64,000 nucleotides of DNA from Oenanthe sinensis (lineage: Eukaryota; Streptophyta; Magnoliopsida; Apiales; Apiaceae). Within the stretch, counting starts at the first letter, position 1. The number at the start of each line of letters is the position of its first letter. Of the stretch, positions 57,342 to 64,000 are shown one piece after another. A program made the translations under genes and the position numbers. The stretch is from positions 6,696,001 through 6,760,000 of the forward strand of contig JAPMAC010000207.1 of assembly GCA_028671895.1 (NCBI GenBank), given 5' to 3'. The notes beneath the pieces are model-generated. The model saw nothing but the letters and a program-made list of their open reading frames with translations. It made no database searches and was not told where the DNA came from.

Positions 57342-59953
57342 TTACCTGTTGTATGGTACAAGCTTCACTAGCTTCGCCAGATCATAAGATTTGAAATCTT
57401 TCCCATAACATAAACTAAGATCAAGAGCCGTTTTACCATCCTGGAATACGGAGTCAACAAGTTAACCTACTAAGATTATCGCAGAACAACATAAAATTTT
57501 AATAATATTGACAATAATAATAATAGATTATAAGAAAGTAGTTGATAATAAGATTAAATAACTGATATATGAAAACTGAAAAAAATTGTCAAAAGATTAA
57601 AGCTTCCTATATTAATTTGTTTAAAGCTCTAACTTGCAACATTTCACAATAGGTCACGGATGATACCTCATTATCCTATTATTTAAATATCCTTTGAGCA
57701 ATAAAAGTAAAATACTACACTAATATATTTATATATGCTTACTTTATTTGTCATGTTCTTGTCAGCTCCATTGACCAATAAAAGTTTGGCTATATCTCTA
57801 TTTCTACTTTGTATTGCAACATGCAATGGTGTCCATCCTTCCTGGAAGACCACGTATTAACAAAATAAAAACTGCAAACTTTTTATAAATAGTAGGGATA
57901 TACCATACTCACATTATCAGTTACATTCACATCAACCCTGTGTTTGATCAGCAACTTCACAGTTTGCACGGCACCTACTTGAACTGCATAATGAAGTGGG
58001 GTGGCACCATCCTATTAAGAGAGTACATATGTAAGCTCTTTAACATTTGTGAAACCAAAGGTAAATTATAATTTGTAATATGGGGGAGGTATCCCACCAA
58101 ATCTTTGGCATGAAGATTTGCACCCTTTCTTATAAGATGGCTAATTACTGCCTCCTTTTTACCTAGTATTGCTTGATGAAGAGCTGTCAAACCATCCTGC
58201 ATCATCCAATTATTTATATTTTAATTTGCAAAACAAAAGAACAAAAAGAAGGGAAACTACAGGAGTAATGTATAACATAACAATGGACAGAGTTCACCTT
58301 ATCAACAAGGTCAATACCAAGCCCATCCTTTAGAAGCCAGTCCATGTAAGGTATTTGCCCTGCTAGAGCAACTGTATGTAGAGGGTTCCACTTTGACTGA
58401 AAAAAGGGCACACTGTTAAGCTCGGAGCTTTTCATAAGTTGGATTCTTAGCTTCTGAACTACAATAGCAAGTAAACTTCTTCAACTCTTTGAGAAGTCCA
58501 TAGGACACCAACAACACAAATATTAAAGTATTTACGTAACAGAAAAGAGTACTGCCATTACACTGGTAATAATCTTACACTTGATATCTTCTTCAAGTCA
58601 GGATTCTTATTATTCTGCAAAATTGCTATCTCCCCTGGTTTCAAAAGCTGTTCAACCTCTGGAATATTACAGATTCAATATATTAATTGTACTCTAGTTT
58701 TTAGAAGGCAAAGAGCCTACTTTTAAGCAAATGTATGCAAGACGTTATACGTAAATCACTGTCTAAAGGTGCAAATCTCTCACAGGAAGCATTAATTATT
58801 AGGCAAATGATTATGCAAATATGAGCATTTACTAATCTGAAAACATAAAGTTCCATTGAGTATTAAGTGTGAAGTTCATAACTGCTATAGTTTTAAAATG
58901 TACGAAAGAGAATGATTTACAACCCCATCATACTCATGCATGGTCAATGGCCAATTAATGACCAGAATACAATCATTACTCTGAACTATGTATCATATAT
59001 CAAGGAGTCCCATAAGATGCAATTAGCAGTTATCTAACATACTTGGGCAGCAGATACATGACACCTGAAGTCATAAAGATATTATATAAGTCAATACAAT
59101 ATCAACTACTCTAGGAAAACCGCTTCTGAGTTTAGTTATTATTGATAGGTTTGACACGTGGCTTCCAAGCTAAGCATGTACCTAGTGCTGTGGGGAAGAC
59201 ACATACTGCACGCCCATCAACTCCCGGTTCATCTAGCCATACTAGTGATCTATTATCTAAAGCATACGTTGAGCGCTTTTAAATTAAGCGGACCCAATTA
59301 AAACAATGAAACAGAAGAGAAGTAGCAACGACATACAAAAAGGATGCAATTACTTCTGACGGATTACTATCATAGCTCATGATAGCAAAGGAGGAAAGAG
59401 ATGGTGAAGCATTAAACTTAGTCCTCAGAGAACATGATGCACAGGACTTTAACACGCTTGTTGGGAGTGGAGTTCAAGTATGTCAGAATACTAGTGATAT
59501 AGAATGACATTTGCACGATATTTCAAAACTCTATGGAAACTAACATATAACATAAAGTCATAAACCTTTGATGAGACCATCCTCGTAGTTGCTCGCTGAC
59601 AATTCAGCAATTCTATCAGGAATTTGAACAGCACCCTTATCTTCTTCCCAGTCACTCTCAAAATCTAAATCATTTTCTTCAACTTCCGCTTCCTCGTCTT
59701 CATCTTCACTGTCACTAACTTGATTAGGATCCTCCCAGAGTTCATTTAGATTCCCCGAAGATGCAGCATGGACCAAAACCCCCTTACCCTTTGCAGCAAC
59801 AGATAAACTATTAATTGGTCGACTTAACCGTACTCTTGCACATCTCGATATATCGAAGAAATTCACTACAAAGCAATTAGTTTCACGGTCACCTTTAACA
59901 TCAACAACAGCTCCGGCTCGTAATAAACTCGTAGTAACCAATGTTGCAGCCAT
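57342..59953 (-). CDS. EMB506: Ankyrin repeat protein EMB506-like, plastid (7 exons, 320 aa)
   Basis: Host gene on the minus strand with exons 59953-59566, 58658-58579, 58396-58298, 58196-58098, 58011-57913, 57841-57743 and 57440-57342. All six introns are GT-AG and all phases agree; the total is 963 bp. The start ATG has context AAGAAGATGGCT. Exon 1 encodes a transit-peptide-like N-terminus (MAATLVTTSLLRAG), then LWEDPNQVSDSEDEDEE and LDFESDWEE, matching the acidic region of Arabidopsis EMB506. Exon 2 encodes EVEQLLKPGEIAILQ. Exons 3-7 are each exactly 99 bp and each codes one ankyrin repeat (DGLTALHQAILGKKEAVISHLI, DGATPLHYAVQ, EGWTPLHVAIQSRNRDIAKLL, then DGKTALDLSL ending VPYNR). The length is close to Arabidopsis EMB506 (about 315 aa). 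In Arabidopsis EMB506 acts with ankyrin protein AKRP in chloroplast differentiation and embryo development. No lesion is seen, so it is probably functional. Confidence 0.92.
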
Positions 59954-60540
59954 CTTCTTTGCCAACCAAACCTTGAACAAAACAAGAAAAATAGCTCATC
60001 AGCTCAATCTCAAGTATCACTGAACAGTTTTAACGTGAGAACAATTATTCTGGCATTAAATTGTACTCATTATATAAAATATGATACGAGGGAATGATTT
60101 AATCACTGTTAACTACTAAAATTATATACAAGATGTTATGTATTGCAATGTTGTCATCGTCAGTGTTTGATTTCGGTGAGGCATTATATCGAACAGCTTG
60201 TGCTCGTGTCGATTTAAAATGCAATGTAAAGGATACCTGAATTGAATTGTTAAAAAAATACTTTTCACTTAAACTTCGAGTATCAGAGCCTATCCATCAA
60301 CTTGTAAAATAAATATATATTCTTCTTGACGTTGAAATTGAATTATAGACAAGCGGCCAAGAATAGTGCGCTAAATAAGAGTTTACAAAACTTGGACTCA
60401 AAACTCGATTTTTTTTCAGGAGTAAATCGTGACGTACAGTACATACATGTACATTGTACATGTACACTACAAACTTATTACCTACATATTAGGAGCAAAT
60501 TAGGACTCAATTTCAAGTATTTCTTAAATTCATAACTTTC
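59954..60540. other. Upstream region of EMB506 (promoter and leader)
   Basis: Immediately upstream (minus strand) is a T-rich leader-like stretch. I do not see an unambiguous TATA box, and no other gene or repeat end is visible. The plus-strand open frame 60326-60535 has no recognisable content. Confidence 0.5.
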
Positions 60541-60957
60541 TTTTAATTTTTATTTTCTATTTAAAAGTAACAAGTTTACTATTAAAATTATGTATATATC
60601 TTTAAAAAATTTCTTAGATAAAGATCTATCATCTGTCATCTTTAAAAATATTATTTTATAAATTATAGTAGTTTATTTCTATAAGGTTAAGAAATTATGG
60701 TTATATAAATGTGTTAAAATATTTACAACATGTTATTATATTTAAATTTTTTGTTGAACACAATTATGTTTAAAAAGTATGTTATACAAAAATCTCAAAA
60801 TAATATTTTTATAGAAAACCATAATTTTTTAACCTTATAGAAATAAACTAATATAATTTATAAAATAATATTTTTAAACATTAAGAAAATTTTAAAAATA
60901 TATAGAATTTCAATAGCAGGCTTGTTACTTTCAAACAAAATAAAATAAAATAAAACC
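60541..60957. repeat. AT-rich fold-back (inverted repeat) element, about 0.4 kb
   Basis: Left arm about 60541-60710 and right arm about 60815-60957 are imperfect reverse complements. They share AAGTAACAAG / CTTGTTACTT and TATTTCTATAAGGTTAA / TTAACCTTATAGAAATA. The left arm carries about 20 extra bases (near 60620-60640). This looks like a MITE or fold-back element; terminal bases and target duplication are not certain. Confidence 0.6.
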
Positions 60958-61009
60958 ATCAATTTAAATTATACGTAAAATGAATCGATTATCCAAAAAT
61001 AGTTTAAAT

Positions 61010-61921
61010 CCTTTGTTGCGCCTTGAAGAGTGTGGACAATGTGTAGGCGCCACCAAATGTTTTGTTGCACCTTTAATCTTTTATTGCGCCTAGAGATACG
61101 GTTTGTTACACCTCTACACCCATCCCCTTGTATAGGCGCCACTACTGCCTTAGAATGATCACCACAAGTTTCTTTGCGCCTAGTGACTTGTTTGTTACGC
61201 CTTGTACTCTATGAGCCTTGTGTAAGCGCCACCAAACTCGGATTACTTGGAACTTCAAGGTTTGTTGCGCCTGTAGACTTGATTCCTTGTGTACGCGTCA
61301 CAAACGTCTTCCCTTTAACTTTTGTTATGCCAAGACTTCACTAAACACCAAGTCAACTATTTTGTTGCGCCTCTACACTTGATTCCTTGTGTAGGCGCCA
61401 CCAACTGTAGAAATACTTGCCTTAAACAATATCTTGAATTCTTGAAGTATTTACCACTTGGTTTTCACTCTTCTGGCTTGATCTACTGATTTTCTTCTTA
61501 TATATCATGACAATTCTTTTCTTGTTGTGTTGACGCTTAGTGCACTGGTCTGGTTCACAAATGACTACACTGAATTGAATTCCCTTGACTTCTGTTCTAT
61601 TTCAGCTGATTAACCTTGGACTTTTGCATTGCTTCTGATCACTGGAACCCTTTAACATTTATACTCAAATCATTACACTGTCTTTAATATGAAATCTTCT
61701 GAACTCTTATTTGCTGCTGAGGCCTGGATATATTAATGAACTTCTCTCGCTAATGTTCAGTAAACCTTTCATCTTAGATGCTTTGCAATGATGTATGTAT
61801 GATTCTTGTTTACATGTCCTTCTGGATTCCTGTGCTGCATATTAGTATTATTTGACTGTCTTTGTTTCTTAGTTGAGTTATCGTTATCACTATTACATAT
61901 TACGTTAAATTATGCTTTACA
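61010..61921 (-). repeat. 3' LTR of element G, truncated
   Basis: Holds degenerate repeats of TTTGTTGCGCCT and GTGTAGGCGCCACC (61014-61400), the counterpart of the 90-bp array in C. The fixed boundary is TGTAAAG (minus strand) at 61921; the other end is broken. Confidence 0.7.
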
Positions 61922-62114
61922 ATCTCCCCCTATTTGGTTGTTAGAGTTCGACAAGCAAATCCTGTGAGAGGATAACTCAACTGATACTTACAAGAAAAAG
62001 TAAAGTGCAGAAAGACAGGAAATAATATAAATTACATTCTAGATTAGATTTTACATTTTCAGATTTCTTTACAAGTATAAGAGAAGTTTGTTCCTTTAGC
62101 CTGAACATATATTT

Positions 62115-64000
62115 CTATGATCTTCTGCTTGTTTGTACTATATCTTGCTTCTTCTTAGATCTTGTCACGGAGTAATGTTTCCTCAGCTCTTCTTCCTTTT
62201 CTTCTAACCTTGCTTTTACCAAATCCCTCGTTTCAACTTCAAGAGTGTTGACAAAAGGTGGATCTTCTAGTTTCTTCAGGACTTCTGTGAGAAATGCAGT
62301 TGAATTTGTCTTTGAGATAGACTCGAAGACCAGTGATTGTCTTTTTGAAAACACGAACACTGTTATTCTTTTTGGAAATCCTTTCACTCTGTCAGTGTCA
62401 TGCATAGACTCTTCTGTTATTTTCTCCATCAGAACATCTTGAATGATCCTCAAAGCCTTCTTATCTGATTTGAATATGGATCTTTTAACTCTAGAAAATA
62501 TTTTTCTGATGATATCAGAATTGTTCTTTTTCAGCTTTGACAGTTCTTTTCTCTTTTCCACTTCATTTTTCTTGAACAAGAAGTACTTTGTTCCATTTGG
62601 TTCAGTTTGTATGCAAGGTTCAGAATCTTTAATGGTTTCAAGTTCTTCAATGCCATCATTTTTTCTCACATACACTGGATTCTGATAATATCCGGTTGTC
62701 TCCATTAGATATCTTTTAGATGTTTTGATAGCTCTGTTCAGCCTGAATGCATAGATTAACTCAGCAGCCTTAAGATCTTCTTCAGTTCGGTTCTTCTTGC
62801 TTCTGAGTCTTCCTTCTACATACTGCATAAACATTACTTGGCCTGACTCTAGACCTACGTTAGATTGTGTAGTGTTGTTGCTTTGTAGTACTTGACCACC
62901 GGAGGCTTCTCAAATGCTTCGACACCGATCTCAATAATCTTCTTTTCAATTTGATCTCTCAGTATCTCATTTGAATTGTGCCCCCCAAAGATGACTTTCT
63001 TCTTCGGCACATACAACTCCACTATATTCATTTTCTCGAAGTTATCTCATTTGATAGCACAACATAGAACTCATGAACATCTTGAAATTTTTTCTTTATG
63101 GTTCTGAAAAGGTCAAGGACTTCTCTGTCTTTCTTCTAACTTAGAGTCAATTCTTTCTTCTCTAACAGACTCCTTGCTTCATCCCATTCAGGACTGACTT
63201 TAGCTTCGATGTCCTTGATTCTATTTCTTCTTTCCATATCATGTTGAACTCTTCTTCACCTTCTTTTCATCAACTCTTGAGCTTGAACTATATCTTGAGT
63301 AACAACTTCATTTACACCAACTAGAAGACAGTCGTGATCAAAAGCATACTCTTCAGCAAATTCCTCCTCGACATCTATACCTGCAGCCTTTGTTGTTTCC
63401 TCTATCTTATTCTCAGTTGGAATATCCATCGGCACATAGGGTTCAAAGATTTCTCCTTCCTCCAGTTGCCTCGCTCCAGGCCTGTAAAAGATATCTGACT
63501 CCCCCTGAGCTCTATATTCCATTATCATTTCAGCTCTAACTTTTTCTTGTTCTTTTCTCTCCCCCTCAGTTGGGTTATCCTCCCTTCTGACTGGAGTTAT
63601 CTGAGTTATTGAAGATGATTGAAAAATAGCAGGAACTTTCTGAGCCAGCAGCTGCTGCTCTTGCACTTCTAAGATTTTTCTTATAGAGTAATGAATTTCA
63701 GTTACTTGGGCCTCCAAATTTAGAATCCTTTGGTTGTGTACTGTGTGTGCATTGTCTAGGGTGTTTATTTGGTCAGCGGGTGTCTCACTACTCACTGTTA
63801 CTATTTTTGCATGGCCCTCAACACTCACACTTGGCTGTTCAGGGTTAGGGAATTGAAGATCACTTAGGTTAATTATTTCACTCATTTCTTTGAAAGCTTC
63901 CTGATCTTCTGTACCTGCAAGAAAATCACTATCCCTTCTATGGATAGGTTGCCTCTACGCTGGATCACTTGAGGTGGGGAGAACTCCTTTTTCAGGAACT
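62115..64000 (-). pseudogene. Extra ORF of element G, decayed
   Basis: Minus-strand pieces 62834-62115 and 63885-63256, with broken sequence between and beyond. The upstream piece has FLAGTED and MSEIINLSDLQ, a coiled-coil-like run (VHNQRILNLEAQVTEI) and LEEGEIFEP. The downstream piece has YVEGRLRSKKNRTEEDLKAAELIYAFRLN and a K/E-rich C-terminus ending TRSKKKQDIVQTSRRS. It parallels the extra ORF in A block by block. A TAG lies near 63957. No known function is recognised. Confidence 0.7.

Larger units (their letters stand above)
61010..64000 (-). mobile_element. Copia element G, 3' part (extra ORF, PPT, truncated 3' LTR)
   Basis: On the minus strand: decayed extra ORF (from the window edge to 62115), PPT (plus strand TCTCCCCCTATTT, about 61923-61936) and an LTR starting TGTAAAGCATAATT at 61921. 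The LTR matches element C over its first 300 bases with few differences. It breaks off near 61010 without the TTCAACCCCCC block that ends the related LTRs, so its end is missing. Gag and pol would lie beyond the window. Confidence 0.75.

Noticed and set aside
21339..61921. Elements C and G as the two ends of one very long element
   Set aside because: They lie in opposite orientation, and the LTRs differ at many places, so they are separate insertions unless an inversion is assumed.

Overview
The window is from a plant nuclear genome, most likely a eudicot. The only host gene I can support is an intron-rich ankyrin gene matching the plastid embryo-development gene EMB506. Almost everything else is LTR retrotransposon sequence, mostly Ty1/copia elements primed by initiator-Met tRNA, with PBS cores TGGTATCAGAGC. 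I cannot fix the species; asterid origin is only a guess.

Layout. Three nested stacks fill the first 55.5 kb. Stack 1 (1-16190): copia element A (3' half with 3' LTR 3149-4604) sits inside the gag of copia element E (4605-12464), which sits in a decayed Ty3/gypsy remnant (12465-16190). Stack 2 (16945-33900): copia element B (5' LTR, gag, protease) is broken at its integrase by copia element C. C's 5' LTR is in turn split by complete element D (22255-31016, minus strand, target duplication CTTAC). An AT-rich interval without recognisable genes follows. Stack 3 (39274-55504): a 4.2-kb solo LTR, H (target duplication TTATA), is split by complete 12,001-bp copia element F (40905-52905, minus strand, target duplication TATGT).

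After a Helitron-like 3' end (about 56190-56215) comes EMB506 on the minus strand (57342-59953), whose seven exons I could resolve to the base. Then come a fold-back AT-rich repeat and the 3' part of another copia element, G, on the minus strand to the end of the window.

What stands out is a long extra open reading frame between RNase H and the 3' LTR. It is intact (1505 codons) in F and decayed in E, A and G. In F it outlasts gag and pol, which carry single lesions, and it is preceded by what looks like a host-type promoter and leader (G-box ACACGTGGC, telo-box AAACCCTAA). E and F are also filled with a dispersed short motif, TCAGAGTCTA or TCAGAGTTTA, in LTR, spacer and coding sequence alike. 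Each of the other LTR families carries its own short-motif array; that of B contains heat-shock-element-like TTCGAGAA repeats.
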